The notes under the pieces were generated by a model. The model ran no database searches. It was not told the origin of the DNA and saw only the letters and a program-made list of their open reading frames with translations. From Flavobacterium frigidarium DSM 17623 (lineage in GTDB: Bacteria; Bacteroidota; Bacteroidia; Flavobacteriales; Flavobacteriaceae): 64,000 bases of DNA. Location of the stretch: the NCBI RefSeq assembly GCF_000425505.1, contig NZ_AUDO01000014.1, forward strand, positions 43,677 to 107,676. Reading direction: 5' to 3'. Below, piece by piece: positions 35,910 through 45,589 of this stretch. The translations under genes and the position numbers were made by a program. Positions within the stretch are counted from its first letter, which is position 1; each line of letters opens with the position of its first letter.

Positions 35910-36842
35910 TTACTTTGATTTCAACCATTCAAACAATCGGTTTGCATCTTCAATTTTGAACAATTGCGTTCCCTCATTCATCGTTGCTGCAGATCCGCAG
36001 GCTACTCCCCAACGCAATACTTCCTGCAAGCTTTTATTTTGCGAAAGCGCCCACACCATTCCACCTACCATACTATCTCCGGCACCCACAGTGCTTTTTT
36101 TAGCCACGTTAGGAGCGGGAACATAATCATATGAATCCTTAGTAATTAACGCAGCGCCTTGTGGCCCTAACGAAACAACAATAATTTCTGCACTTCCTTG
36201 TGCAATGATTTTCTTTGCTGCGTCGTTCACCTCTTCCATTTCGAGACGATCGACTCCTACTAGTTTGGCTAACTCCCCTACATTTGGTTTGATTAGATAG
36301 ACATTTGTTTCAAGGACTTTTTGTAACGACTCTCCTGAAGTATCTACAATTACTTTTATATTGGACTCCTTCGCAATTTCAGCAATTTGCTTGTAGAAAT
36401 CAGTAGGCAAACCTTCGTTCAAACTGCCACTTAGCACTAGAAAATCTGTTGCTATCGCTTTTACTTTTTCGAGTATCATTTCTTTTTCTGGTTCGCTTAA
36501 AGCGGCACCTGGAAAACCAAATCGATATTGAGAGTTGGTATTATCATCTACAGCTACAAAACTTTCGCGTGTCCAGTTTTGCACCGTGATTGGATCGACT
36601 TTTATACCCTCTTTAATAAGCAGTTCTTTAATCATTTCACCCGTTGGTCCACCAGCAGTAAATAATGCTAACGATTCTCCGTTTAAACGCGCGATTGCTT
36701 TAGAAACATTGATTCCGCCACCACCTGCGTCGTATCTTGGCGCATCACATCTAATTTTTTGTTCTGGAACCAGACCTCGCAAATGCGTACTTTTATCTAA
36801 GGCTGGATTAACCGTTACCGTTGTAATTTTATATTGTTTCAT
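35910..36842 (-). CDS. pfkB: 6-phosphofructokinase II-like PfkB hexose kinase
   Basis: A 310-residue PfkB-family kinase. It resembles E. coli Pfk-2 closely in several places: the substrate-binding stretch APRYDAGGGGINVSKAIA, NWTRESF, SQYRFGFPGAAL, VVSLGPQGAALIT and the catalytic GAGDSMVGGMVWAL. Length is nearly identical (E. coli PfkB is 309 residues). It is therefore likely to phosphorylate fructose 6-phosphate, though 1-phosphofructokinase or tagatose-6-phosphate kinase activity is possible in this family. No PTS genes are adjacent, which argues against a fructose-1-phosphate role. Monocistronic. Confidence 0.85.
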   Translation of the reverse strand: MKQYKITTVTVNPALDKSTHLRGLVPEQKIRCDAPRYDAGGGGINVSKAIARLNGESLALFTAGGPTGEMIKELLIKEGIKVDPITVQNWTRESFVAVDDNTNSQYRFGFPGAALSEPEKEMILEKVKAIATDFLVLSGSLNEGLPTDFYKQIAEIAKESNIKVIVDTSGESLQKVLETNVYLIKPNVGELAKLVGVDRLEMEEVNDAAKKIIAQGSAEIIVVSLGPQGAALITKDSYDYVPAPNVAKKSTVGAGDSMVGGMVWALSQNKSLQEVLRWGVACGSAATMNEGTQLFKIEDANRLFEWLKSK

Positions 36843-36898
36843 GTTATAAATTTAAGCTTAAATCAAATTAATTCAAAATAACAATATCATTTAAAAAT

Positions 36899-36930
36899 AA
36901 AAAAAGCGAAGAGTAATCCCTTCGCCTTTT
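36899..36930 (-). terminator. Terminator of the ABC permease/M1 peptidase gene
   Basis: GCGAAG and CTTCGC pair around a short loop, with A-rich sequence on the plus strand giving a T run on the minus strand. Confidence 0.7.
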
Positions 36931-36944
36931 CAAATTAAAACAAA

Positions 36945-39900
36945 TTAAAGTTTTCTACGATTATCATCAGAATTGGTGTCAATCAATTTATTAAATGGAT
37001 CCACGCCAACCTCTGTGGGTTTTTCGTCAACAATGATCGAAAGTTTATTATCAATCTTACTGATTCTGTACTTTTTAAGATGCAGTTGTTTTTCAATCTT
37101 TTTATCTTTAACCTCATCCTGCTTAAAGATTCCAATTTCGATAAAATCATTTATAGGCAATGAACTAAGACCTATTTCGTCACCCTTTTTCTTGTATGTT
37201 ATGGTCTTCCCATTAGAATCTTTAAAAATTCTAGCTCCTTGATCGTCTGAACGATATTTAGCCACATTGAATTGAATATCTACTTGGTACTTCCCATTTT
37301 TTAATTTTTTACTAGTAACGTTACTAATGTTATTGTCATACAAAGTGATGGTTTCAAACATATCTTTAATCGTATATTTTAAAGAATCTGGAGTCGCTTC
37401 TTTTAACATAGTCACTAGCTCAATACTATTGGTATAGGGCGCATCTTGAAATGCTACCTTTTGCAAATATGCTTTTAAAACCCCATTCAATTTTTTCTCA
37501 CCAATGAAATCACTCAATGCATAAAAAACAAGCGATCCTTTATTATAATGTATGTATTGTTGTGATTCATTGTACATTAAAGGCTGTTCTTTTTTACGTT
37601 CTCTTGTTCTTCCTTGCAGATATTTGTCAAGAGCATCTTTAAGAAATTTGCGCATTTGCGATTTACCATATTGGTGCTCCAAAACTTTGAGCGAACTATA
37701 TTCTGATAGACTTTCAGATAACATTGTAGCTCCCTGTACATTAGCACCTATCACTTGGTGTGCCCACCATTGATGTGCAATCTCATGAGAAGTTACCGAG
37801 AACGGGTAATCTACCGCATCTTGATCTTCATCATCTACAGCTGCTATAAAACCTATTCCTTCAGAAAATGGAATTGTATTCGCATATGATTGTGCAAACT
37901 GTCCCAGTGTTTTAGGGTATTCGATGATACGAACTTGTTTGTGCTGGTACGGACTAAAATTAGTTGTATAATAATCTAATGATTTTTTGACAGCCGAAAT
38001 CATTCGATCTAAATTATACTCGTGTCCCTCTTGATAATAGATTTCGATAGCGACATTTTTCCATTGGTCTTTTTTGAATACATAATTAGCTGAATTGTAA
38101 GCATAGAAATTTAGCATTTTTTGATCCATTTTATAATGAAAGTAATTTCTTCCGTCTTTTTTCCATTGTTTCTGCAAATATCCTGGAGCAATTGCAATTT
38201 GGTCTCCTGCTGTACTTATTGTAGTTTCAAATTGCACCCAGTCTGCATCATTACTAATGTACGTATTCATTCTCGCAATAGAATCAGTAGGATTGGCCAT
38301 ACGTTCCTTTGGCTTTAAGCCATAGGTTTTTCTCACATCATCATCTGTCAGTTCACTTTTATCGCTATAACCTATCGATGGAAATATACTATTATTGATA
38401 AAGGTCCCATTGCCTATAACTGGTGAGTTGGATCTAAAAATACTATTTGGTTCATTTTTTATTTCGAAATTCATCACAATCGAATCCCCTACAGCTAACG
38501 GTTTATCTAGTTTGTAGATGTCAAAATTAAAGACACTGTCCTTTGAGACTAACTTGGATGCAACAGCAAATTTGACTTCTGTTTTGAAATCATTGTAGTT
38601 TATTAATATAGAGTCAATAGCCTGCTTGCTTTTGTTCTTTAAAATATACGTTCCGCTTGCTACAAAATCTCTTTTTTCAGGATATAAAGCGATATCAACA
38701 TTAATCGCTGTGATGCGTGGTTGTATAAAATTTTGATATTTCTTGTATTTCTTTTCCCAGTTTGCTTGTGCTTTCTCATTATCTAAATTAGACTCATACT
38801 CATGTAGAATATTATTTTGATAGTAAAAAGTGGCACCTAATCCTAGAAATCCTATCAATGATAAACGAATTAAAAGTGCTTTTTTTCCGTTAAAACGATC
38901 TTTGGCGTCTTTCAGTCTAGCCGAAGCTTTTTGTCCCATTCCTCTTGTCCAAAATAATAATGTAAGGCCAAATAAAGCCAGCCCAAGCATAAACCAATAT
39001 CCTTTATAAAGGAAATAAAGCGGTAAGCTACTTCCATAACCATTCATATCAGAATACTGAAAGCCGCTATCACTATTGAACCTAAATACAGCTTGTTCAA
39101 CCCCGATAGCCGGTAGATATGCTAATCCAATTGACAGCACAAGCAAAACAAAAAATCCTAATAAGTAATTCTTAAAAAGTGTTTGTATAAAAAAGGCTAA
39201 GAAAGCCCATATTATAAAATTAATCAACTTTATAAAGTACAGCTCGTATAAATAATGGCCTATTTCAAAATTAAAATAACCATGGTATGTTTGAATAGCA
39301 ACACCAGCAATTAGAATTACTGCAAGTAAAACGATTTGCATTTTGACTACCGCCAAAAACTTAGAGACTAAAAATACCCAGTTAGGTGTAGGCGTAACAT
39401 CGACTAAATGGTTCATTCTAGTTGTTGCGCCATGATGTGTTAGAATACCTGCAAACAAGAAGGTGAGCAGATTAATAAACAATCCAAAAGTGCTTCCCGG
39501 AATTTCTAGCATTTGCCAAGTTGTAGGATAGGTACTTGTTCCAAAAATAACACCAGATGTTAATGAAGTTAGCAATATAAATAGCAGTCCTACAATTACA
39601 ATACTTATAAACACCCAATTTTTTACGATGAAAACAAAATCAATATTCGAAAGATTCCAAGCTGTTTTCAAATTGTTCTTAGTCGAATAATCAAAAGTAG
39701 TATTTGGAAGTTTTATTCTAGTAATACCCCCAAAATTATTTTTAGTAACTCGCTCTACATTTTTACTTTTCCCGAAGGTCAGCGCCGTTTGAGTAAATGA
39801 AAAGTAACGGTATAACAAAATAAATATAACTACTGCTACTCCTAACCATAACAATCTATTGTAAATCATCACGCTCTCAAAAGGTAGTAGATTTGCGTTT

Positions 39901-40595
39901 TTCTCTGAAGCGGTCCAATATTGTGTATAGTAAGATAAAGCTTCACTACCTGAAGGATCTAGAATTCCTGCTAGATAACGGTTATCAGCATCTCTCGTAT
40001 AGCCACCAATAACACCATCTATAAATAGTAATACAATTACAGCTATAAAGCCCACTGAAATATTTCTAGAAATAGTAACGATAGCAAAAACGATAACTCC
40101 GTAAAAAAATAAATTCGGAATGACGAAAATGCAATAAATCTGCAAGTAAGCTACAATACTATAAGAGCCTAATAAATCTTGATTTATACCTGGTAAAAAA
40201 CTAGCTAGATAGGTAGCGACACCAATAGTGGCTACGATTAAAATTACTATAAAAAGCGAACTTAAAAATTTCCCTAATAGATAATCCATTTTTGTAAAAG
40301 GATACGAAAAGAGAATAGTGTGCATATTGTACTTAAAATCCTTGTAGATAGAGGCACCAATAATTGTAGGCACTAAGAAATAGGTAAATGTCGATAAGCC
40401 GTTTATTAAACCGTTCAGTGCTATAGGCGAGTTGACAAATGTATTTGATGAAGCGGTCACAGTGAGACCATCAAAGATCCCTAAAGCGCCACCCATCATT
40501 AATAATGAGAAAATAAAAAACAGACCTGCATAAATGTAAAAAGACGGATTTGTAAGCCACCTTTTTACTTCAAATGTAAAAATAGTTCCTAACAT
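36945..40595 (-). CDS. ABC transporter permease fused to an M1-family aminopeptidase domain
   Basis: A 1216-residue fusion. The N-terminal half (about residues 1-570) has two sets of ABC-2-type transmembrane helices (from FEVKRWLTNPSFYIYAGLFF onward). The C-terminal half is an M1 gluzincin peptidase with zinc motif HEIAHQWWAHQ and a downstream Glu in LSESLSEYS. The spacing between them is typical of this ABC-linked subgroup rather than classical aminopeptidase N. The peptidase domain should face the periplasm. It overlaps the ATPase gene by 7 bp. The substrate is unknown; peptide processing and export in one machine is an inference. Confidence 0.9.
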   Translation of the reverse strand: MLGTIFTFEVKRWLTNPSFYIYAGLFFIFSLLMMGGALGIFDGLTVTASSNTFVNSPIALNGLINGLSTFTYFLVPTIIGASIYKDFKYNMHTILFSYPFTKMDYLLGKFLSSLFIVILIVATIGVATYLASFLPGINQDLLGSYSIVAYLQIYCIFVIPNLFFYGVIVFAIVTISRNISVGFIAVIVLLFIDGVIGGYTRDADNRYLAGILDPSGSEALSYYTQYWTASEKNANLLPFESVMIYNRLLWLGVAVVIFILLYRYFSFTQTALTFGKSKNVERVTKNNFGGITRIKLPNTTFDYSTKNNLKTAWNLSNIDFVFIVKNWVFISIVIVGLLFILLTSLTSGVIFGTSTYPTTWQMLEIPGSTFGLFINLLTFLFAGILTHHGATTRMNHLVDVTPTPNWVFLVSKFLAVVKMQIVLLAVILIAGVAIQTYHGYFNFEIGHYLYELYFIKLINFIIWAFLAFFIQTLFKNYLLGFFVLLVLSIGLAYLPAIGVEQAVFRFNSDSGFQYSDMNGYGSSLPLYFLYKGYWFMLGLALFGLTLLFWTRGMGQKASARLKDAKDRFNGKKALLIRLSLIGFLGLGATFYYQNNILHEYESNLDNEKAQANWEKKYKKYQNFIQPRITAINVDIALYPEKRDFVASGTYILKNKSKQAIDSILINYNDFKTEVKFAVASKLVSKDSVFNFDIYKLDKPLAVGDSIVMNFEIKNEPNSIFRSNSPVIGNGTFINNSIFPSIGYSDKSELTDDDVRKTYGLKPKERMANPTDSIARMNTYISNDADWVQFETTISTAGDQIAIAPGYLQKQWKKDGRNYFHYKMDQKMLNFYAYNSANYVFKKDQWKNVAIEIYYQEGHEYNLDRMISAVKKSLDYYTTNFSPYQHKQVRIIEYPKTLGQFAQSYANTIPFSEGIGFIAAVDDEDQDAVDYPFSVTSHEIAHQWWAHQVIGANVQGATMLSESLSEYSSLKVLEHQYGKSQMRKFLKDALDKYLQGRTRERKKEQPLMYNESQQYIHYNKGSLVFYALSDFIGEKKLNGVLKAYLQKVAFQDAPYTNSIELVTMLKEATPDSLKYTIKDMFETITLYDNNISNVTSKKLKNGKYQVDIQFNVAKYRSDDQGARIFKDSNGKTITYKKKGDEIGLSSLPINDFIEIGIFKQDEVKDKKIEKQLHLKKYRISKIDNKLSIIVDEKPTEVGVDPFNKLIDTNSDDNRRKL

Positions 40596-41473
40596 AATAC
40601 CGTATCTTTTTTAAGTGCTACAAAATATACATCTTCTAATTGTGGTGCAGCCATAACAAAAGCTTCATCAGGCTGCTCTGTACTTTGCACTCTAATATTT
40701 AATGTATTGTCTTGATTATAATTAGACGAAATCACATTGAATTTTTTCTCGTTTTCCTCTAGGCTTTCCCTGTCAATAACCTTAGTCCATATTGTTCCCT
40801 GAAGTGCTGCTATAACTGCTGTAGGTGTACCTTTAGTTAGAATTTTTCCTCCATTTAAAATAGCCACCTCATTACAAAGTTCTTTCACATCATCAACAAT
40901 GTGCGTCGAAAAGATAACAGTATGGTTTGTTCCTATCTCGCGTAATACATTCAAAAAACGGTGCCTTTCTGCTGGATCTAAACCAGAAGTAGGTTCGTCA
41001 ACTATAATTAATTTTGGGTTATTCAACAGTAGTTGGGCGATTCCAAAACGTTGCTTCATTCCTCCAGAATAGCCGTTTACAAATTTCATTCTAACTTCAT
41101 ACAAATTAGTCACCTCTAGGACTTGTTTGATGATCTCTTGTCTTTCTTTTTTACTCGAAATTCCTTTTAATTGAGCAAAATAATCTAATAAACTTTCAGC
41201 AGACATATTGGGATACACTCCGAATTCCTGTGGTAAGTATCCCAAAACTTTTCTTAATGACATCTGATCTTGTAAAATATCGGCACCGTCAAATTCAATC
41301 GAACCTGAATCTGGTTTTTGCAAAGTAGCAATAGTTCGCATCAATGATGACTTACCAGCACCGTTAGGTCCAAGAAGACCAAACATTCCTGTGCCTATTT
41401 CTAAATTCAAGTTATCAAGTGCTTTTACACCGTTTTTATACGTCTTACTAAGATTAGTTATTTTAAGATTCAT
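40589..41473 (-). CDS. ABC transporter ATP-binding protein (partner of the permease-peptidase)
   Basis: A 294-residue ABC-2-type ATPase with Walker A FGLLGPNGAGKSS, Q-loop YLPQEFGVYPN, signature GYSGGMKQRFG, Walker B KLIIVDEPTSGLDP and H-loop FSTHIVDD. The C-terminal 70 residues form an extra domain (TIWTKVIDRESLEENEKKF). It is upstream of, and overlaps by 7 bp, the permease-M1 peptidase gene, so the two form a complete transporter. Confidence 0.92.
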   Translation of the reverse strand: MNLKITNLSKTYKNGVKALDNLNLEIGTGMFGLLGPNGAGKSSLMRTIATLQKPDSGSIEFDGADILQDQMSLRKVLGYLPQEFGVYPNMSAESLLDYFAQLKGISSKKERQEIIKQVLEVTNLYEVRMKFVNGYSGGMKQRFGIAQLLLNNPKLIIVDEPTSGLDPAERHRFLNVLREIGTNHTVIFSTHIVDDVKELCNEVAILNGGKILTKGTPTAVIAALQGTIWTKVIDRESLEENEKKFNVISSNYNQDNTLNIRVQSTEQPDEAFVMAAPQLEDVYFVALKKDTVLC

Positions 41474-41602
41474 TCTAAAAAGTTTAAATGGTTTATAGGT
41501 TAGTTGTAAAGTCGCTTCATTTGTTACAATAATATTAACACTAAATCGAAAATATTCTTACAAAAAATCAAATACATGCTCCTTGAAAAATCACTATCTA
41601 AT

Positions 41603-41610
41603 TATCTTTG
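41603..41610 (+). promoter_or_regulatory. -7 box of thiL
   Basis: TATCTTTG lies 26 nt before the ATG at 41637 and inside the longer reading frame that starts at 41583. It supports the downstream start. Confidence 0.6.
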
Positions 41611-41636
41611 TACCTTTGCTTTTTAAATTAAAAATA

Positions 41637-42683
41637 ATGATTGAAGATAAAAACCCACAACGCACTAGTATTGCACAATTAGGAGAATTTGGACTGATAG
41701 ATCACCTTACTAAAAACTTCGAAGTAACTCAAAGTTCTACATTAAAAGGTATTGGAGATGATGCAGCTGTTTTGGATTTTAAAGAAAAGAAAGTAGTTGT
41801 TTCTACTGATTTATTGATAGAAGGAGTTCACTTTGATTTGGCTTACATGCCTTTAAAACATCTTGGATACAAAGCTGTGGTGGTGAATATTTCTGACATC
41901 TGTGCAATGAATGCAAAAGCTACTCAAATCACCGTGTCTGTTGCCGTCTCTAATCGCTTCCCATTAGAAGCTTTAGATGAATTATTCGAAGGAATTGCTC
42001 ACGCAGCCGCTGAATATAAAGTGGATGTAATAGGTGGTGATACAACCTCATCACAAAAAGGGTTAATCATTAGTATTACCGCTATTGGAGAAGCAGACGA
42101 AGAGGAAATTGTATATAGAAATGGAGCAAAAAGCTCTGATTTATTAGTAGTTACAGGTGATATAGGCGCAGCTTATATGGGCTTACAAGTGCTAGAAAGA
42201 GAAAAACAAGTTTTTAATGTGAATCCAAATTCGCAACCAGACTTAGATGCGTATACTTATTTAATTGAGCGTCAATTAAAACCTGAAGCTCGTAAGGATG
42301 TTCGAACATTATTACATGCGCTTGAAATTAAGCCAACATCTATGATTGATATCTCTGACGGACTTTCATCAGAAATTATGCATTTATGCAAGCAATCAAG
42401 TGTAGGTTGTAATTTATACGAAGACAAATTACCGCTAGATCCTCAATTAATAAGCGTTTGTGAAGAATTCAATATTGATAGTACTACAGTAGCGATTAAT
42501 GGTGGAGAAGATTATGAATTATTATTCACTATCGCAATGGAAGATTTCGAAAAAATTAAGGCAAATCCTAATTTTTCAATTATTGGACATATGGTTCAAG
42601 AAAGTGAAGGAATACATTTGGTTACTAGAGCTAATACGCGCATACCTCTTAAAGCTAGAGGTTGGAACGCATTAAGCGAATAA
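41637..42683 (+). CDS. thiL: Thiamine-monophosphate kinase
   Basis: A 348-residue enzyme phosphorylating thiamine monophosphate to the active pyrophosphate. I use ATG 41637 (MIEDKNPQRTSIAQLGEFGL) because the TAnnTTTG promoter lies upstream of it, within the longer frame. Motifs are the Asp-rich metal/nucleotide site GIGDDAAVLDF, STDLLIEGVHFDL, VNISDICAMNAK, VIGGDTTSS, and the C-terminal ISDGLSSEIMHL and NGGEDYELLFTI. Length is normal. It is alone between a divergent ABC operon and a convergent response-regulator gene. Confidence 0.95.
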   Translation: MIEDKNPQRTSIAQLGEFGLIDHLTKNFEVTQSSTLKGIGDDAAVLDFKEKKVVVSTDLLIEGVHFDLAYMPLKHLGYKAVVVNISDICAMNAKATQITVSVAVSNRFPLEALDELFEGIAHAAAEYKVDVIGGDTTSSQKGLIISITAIGEADEEEIVYRNGAKSSDLLVVTGDIGAAYMGLQVLEREKQVFNVNPNSQPDLDAYTYLIERQLKPEARKDVRTLLHALEIKPTSMIDISDGLSSEIMHLCKQSSVGCNLYEDKLPLDPQLISVCEEFNIDSTTVAINGGEDYELLFTIAMEDFEKIKANPNFSIIGHMVQESEGIHLVTRANTRIPLKARGWNALSE

Positions 42684-42686
42684 ACT

Positions 42687-42723
42687 TAAAAGGGCATCAT
42701 TATTTAAAATGATGCCCTTTTTT
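42687..42723. terminator. Bidirectional terminator between thiL and the response regulator gene
   Basis: AAAGGGCATCATT and AATGATGCCCTTT pair perfectly around TTTAA-type loop bases, with T runs on both strands. Confidence 0.85.
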
Positions 42724-42738
42724 ATAAATAAACTTTGC

Positions 42739-43431
42739 TTAAAAAAGTAAGCCTTTATTTCTTGCTTCCCTTACTAGTTCAATATCCGTTCCTTCAGGCA
42801 GTCCTAATACTTTCTTTAAATTTAATTTACGCGCCTCTATAGCGTTTAAGGAAATAGGAATATACTGCGTCATGTCTTTAGACTTCGTAGCCTTTGACAA
42901 ATGAAAAAGTATTTGTTTATCAAATAAATCTATTTCGATACCATTATCCTGTGACTCTAACATTTTTATAACCGATTGGCTATAGTAGCGCTCACCATTA
43001 ATTACTTTGTCAAAAGCAAAAAGCAATTCATCAAAAGTTAAATCATTTTTAATAACTAGACCATAAGGATTAATGCCGTTAATTATTGTTTGAATTTTCA
43101 AAAACTCTGTAAACATCGTTAATAAAATAATCTTACAATTGGGCATTACTTCTAATAAAAGTCTTGCTAAATCCTCGCCAGAATAAAGTTGTTTTTCCTC
43201 ATAAGTAGGCATGCTAATATCTAAAAATGCAATGTCAAAACTTGGTGTATCCGGGTTAGTTATTAAGTGATAAGCAGACTCACAGTCTTTTGCTTCATCA
43301 ATTATGAATTCAAAATTATTAGGTTGATATCTAGTAATCGCATTTTTATACCCTTGAATAATAAAAGGGTGATCATCTACAATTAAAATATTGTTCTTAA
43401 TGCTGGCATTAGTCGCAGGGTTACTTGTCAT
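42739..43431 (-). CDS. Response regulator (receiver plus LuxR-like helix-turn-helix)
   Basis: A 230-residue regulator. The receiver has acidic residues D19/D20 (ILIVDDHPF), phospho-acceptor D71 (AFLDISMP), Thr in LLTMFTEF and Lys in GLVIKNDLTF. The C-terminal segment (LFDKQILFHLSKATKSKDMT, YIPISLNAIEARKLNLKKVLG) looks like a diverged LuxR/NarL-type DNA-binding helix-turn-helix. It lies 17 bp downstream of the TPR histidine kinase on the same strand, so the two form a two-component system. Targets are unknown; the neighbouring repeat-protein gene is an attractive candidate. Confidence 0.88.
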   Translation of the reverse strand: MTSNPATNASIKNNILIVDDHPFIIQGYKNAITRYQPNNFEFIIDEAKDCESAYHLITNPDTPSFDIAFLDISMPTYEEKQLYSGEDLARLLLEVMPNCKIILLTMFTEFLKIQTIINGINPYGLVIKNDLTFDELLFAFDKVINGERYYSQSVIKMLESQDNGIEIDLFDKQILFHLSKATKSKDMTQYIPISLNAIEARKLNLKKVLGLPEGTDIELVREARNKGLLF

Positions 43432-43448
43432 TGTTGTTTTGTAGGTGT

Positions 43449-45485
43449 TTATATTTTTTCGATTGGAGCTGTGATAATTATAATTGTACCTTGTTTTCTA
43501 TTAGACTCAATAACGATCTTTCCGTTACAGTCTTTGGTTCTAGAGTAAATATTTTGTAGACCTATTCCTTTACTTTTTGCTTTAGTATCAAATCCTACTC
43601 CGTCATCGCTAATCGTTAAAACGATATGGTCATTTTCCTTTATAAATTTAATATTAATAGCATCAGCAAAAGCATACTTATTAATATTTTGCAAAGATTC
43701 TTGTACAATGCGATAAAAATTGATTTTTACTGAGTTGGCCACTGTCTCCCATTTTATCGCAGAATCTATGGTTGTTGTAAGTATAGTGCGGTAGGTTTTT
43801 CTTTGCTCTTCGAATAAATTTTCAATAATTGCTACGAAGTTATTAATTAATTCGGATTTCTCTTTACTTAAATCATGTGAAATTTCTCTAATATCTTGTT
43901 CTATATTTTTTAATTCTGATAGATAACTATTTCGTTGCTGGACAGCCATATCGTCATTAAAGCCATTCAAACTATCTAAGTTCATACGCACACCAAAAAT
44001 TCTACCCAACACACCATCGTGCAACTCTTGAGCCACGCGTTTCTTTTCTTCTACTCTATTGATTTCGATAGTACTTTGCTGAGAAATCATTAAATTATAG
44101 ATCTCCTCATTTGAAATTTGCTGTTGGTGTTTGTATTCCAGCTCTTTGTTTTTAGTTTTTTGAGCTTGAATAATGTAAAAAAGGAAGGCTACAAAGAGTA
44201 TGAAAATAAATAAATATACTAGATTTCTATTTTGAGTTTCTAAATCTGAATATTCATTTTTAAGTTGATCTGTTTCGTATTCTATACGAGTAAATTTATC
44301 GCCCATTTTACGCTCTGCTTTTTGAAGCTCTTCGTTTAAATGAATATATTCTGTATTGTAAGCTGTAGCATTTTCAGGTTCTACGATAGCTAGCTCTTTT
44401 AACGCAGCCAAGATATCCCTGGAAACTTTTGTACTTCTAGCCAATGCAAGAGCCTCCTTTAAATACTTAACAGCTTTAGCACTATCTTTTTTAGCCGCAA
44501 AGTATTCAGCGAGATGAACTTTATTTACAAAAATACCTGATTTTAAATCTAAATCTTCCCTCATTTTTAAAGACTTATAGAATAGATCTAAAACGTCTTT
44601 ATCATCTTTTAGTAAAAATTTAGAATACGCAAAATTATCGACTAACATTGCATACAGCGCTGGCTTTTGAATTTTTAAATTTTCTTGTGCCAAACCTTTT
44701 TCAAAATAATCTTTACCTGCAGGATAGTTTTTTATAGTTAAATATAAAAAACCTAAGTTATTATAGATAGTAGCTTTAGATTGAAACTCCTCGTGTAAAA
44801 CTTCCGATTCGGTAATGGCTAATGCCTTTTTATTATATAATATAGCGGTTTCATAGTCTCCAAGTTCATGATGGATCAAACTCAAAATATTGTTTGCTTC
44901 AAATCTGATATTTCCAGCACTTTTCTCATCGTTTACAGCTCTCAACGCTTTAATTACTGACTGCTCTGAAGCTAAAAAATCCCCAGATCTAAATAACAAA
45001 CTAGACTTACTTATTAATGTCCTTCCTAAATTACTTTTATCACCTTTCTCATTATATAATTTTTCAGCCTTATAATAAAACTGGAAGGCGCTATCTATTT
45101 TTGATTGAGAATCATAATAGTCCCCTAAATAATTGTATGCTTTAGCCATACTAGTTGTATCCATAACTTTTGCGGATTGTTGCAAAATCACTCTAACAGT
45201 ATGACTATAGTCATTAAATTCACCAATATTGTAAAAGCGATTGGCAACTTTAAATAGGTTTACCCTACCAATGGAATCATTTTCTTGGTCACTAACAATA
45301 CTGAGGGCTTTTTTAGTATAGGCTAGTCTTTCTTTTTTAGGCAAATTAAAATCATTTGCTGAGGAAAAATAGGTTTTCAAACTATCATGTATAGTAGTTT
45401 GACTCTCAAAATTATCCTTATTTGAACAACTGAAACAAATAATTAAAGTAATAAGAGTTAAATAAAAACGACAATCTTTTTTCAA
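43449..45485 (-). CDS. TPR-containing sensor histidine kinase (HisKA_3 / NarL-partner class)
   Basis: A 678-residue kinase. The N-terminal signal ends in a lipobox-like CFSC (Cys 20). TPR repeats follow over about residues 80-400 in the periplasm (AKAYNYLGDYYDSQSKIDSA, YNNLGFLYLTIKNYPAGKDY), then a coiled coil, one transmembrane helix at about 422-440 and a cytoplasmic kinase. The phospho-accepting His is H489 in VAQELHDGVLGRIFG. The ATPase shows N box SLQNINKYA, DDGVGFD and GIGLQNI. It is cotranscribed with the 42739 response regulator. The TPR part probably senses a periplasmic protein or peptide. Confidence 0.9.
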   Translation of the reverse strand: MKKDCRFYLTLITLIICFSCSNKDNFESQTTIHDSLKTYFSSANDFNLPKKERLAYTKKALSIVSDQENDSIGRVNLFKVANRFYNIGEFNDYSHTVRVILQQSAKVMDTTSMAKAYNYLGDYYDSQSKIDSAFQFYYKAEKLYNEKGDKSNLGRTLISKSSLLFRSGDFLASEQSVIKALRAVNDEKSAGNIRFEANNILSLIHHELGDYETAILYNKKALAITESEVLHEEFQSKATIYNNLGFLYLTIKNYPAGKDYFEKGLAQENLKIQKPALYAMLVDNFAYSKFLLKDDKDVLDLFYKSLKMREDLDLKSGIFVNKVHLAEYFAAKKDSAKAVKYLKEALALARSTKVSRDILAALKELAIVEPENATAYNTEYIHLNEELQKAERKMGDKFTRIEYETDQLKNEYSDLETQNRNLVYLFIFILFVAFLFYIIQAQKTKNKELEYKHQQQISNEEIYNLMISQQSTIEINRVEEKKRVAQELHDGVLGRIFGVRMNLDSLNGFNDDMAVQQRNSYLSELKNIEQDIREISHDLSKEKSELINNFVAIIENLFEEQRKTYRTILTTTIDSAIKWETVANSVKINFYRIVQESLQNINKYAFADAINIKFIKENDHIVLTISDDGVGFDTKAKSKGIGLQNIYSRTKDCNGKIVIESNRKQGTIIIITAPIEKI

Positions 45486-45535
45486 TGGGGCGAGGTTTCC
45501 CCAAAAATACTAAAATATTTTAAATGATAAGAAAT

Positions 45536-45566
45536 AAAAAAGGCTGTCCAAAATGACAGCCTTTAA
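45536..45566 (-). terminator. Terminator after the repeat-protein gene
   Basis: AGGCTGTC and GACAGCCT pair around CAAAAT, with a T run on the minus strand. It separates the small repeat-protein gene from the histidine kinase gene. Confidence 0.8.
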
Positions 45567-45589
45567 AACATCTTTTATAAATAGGGTAT

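Noticed and set aside
35869..36126. 85-residue plus-strand open frame after lepA
   Set aside because: It is antisense to the pfkB-like gene and starts in the lepA terminator region.
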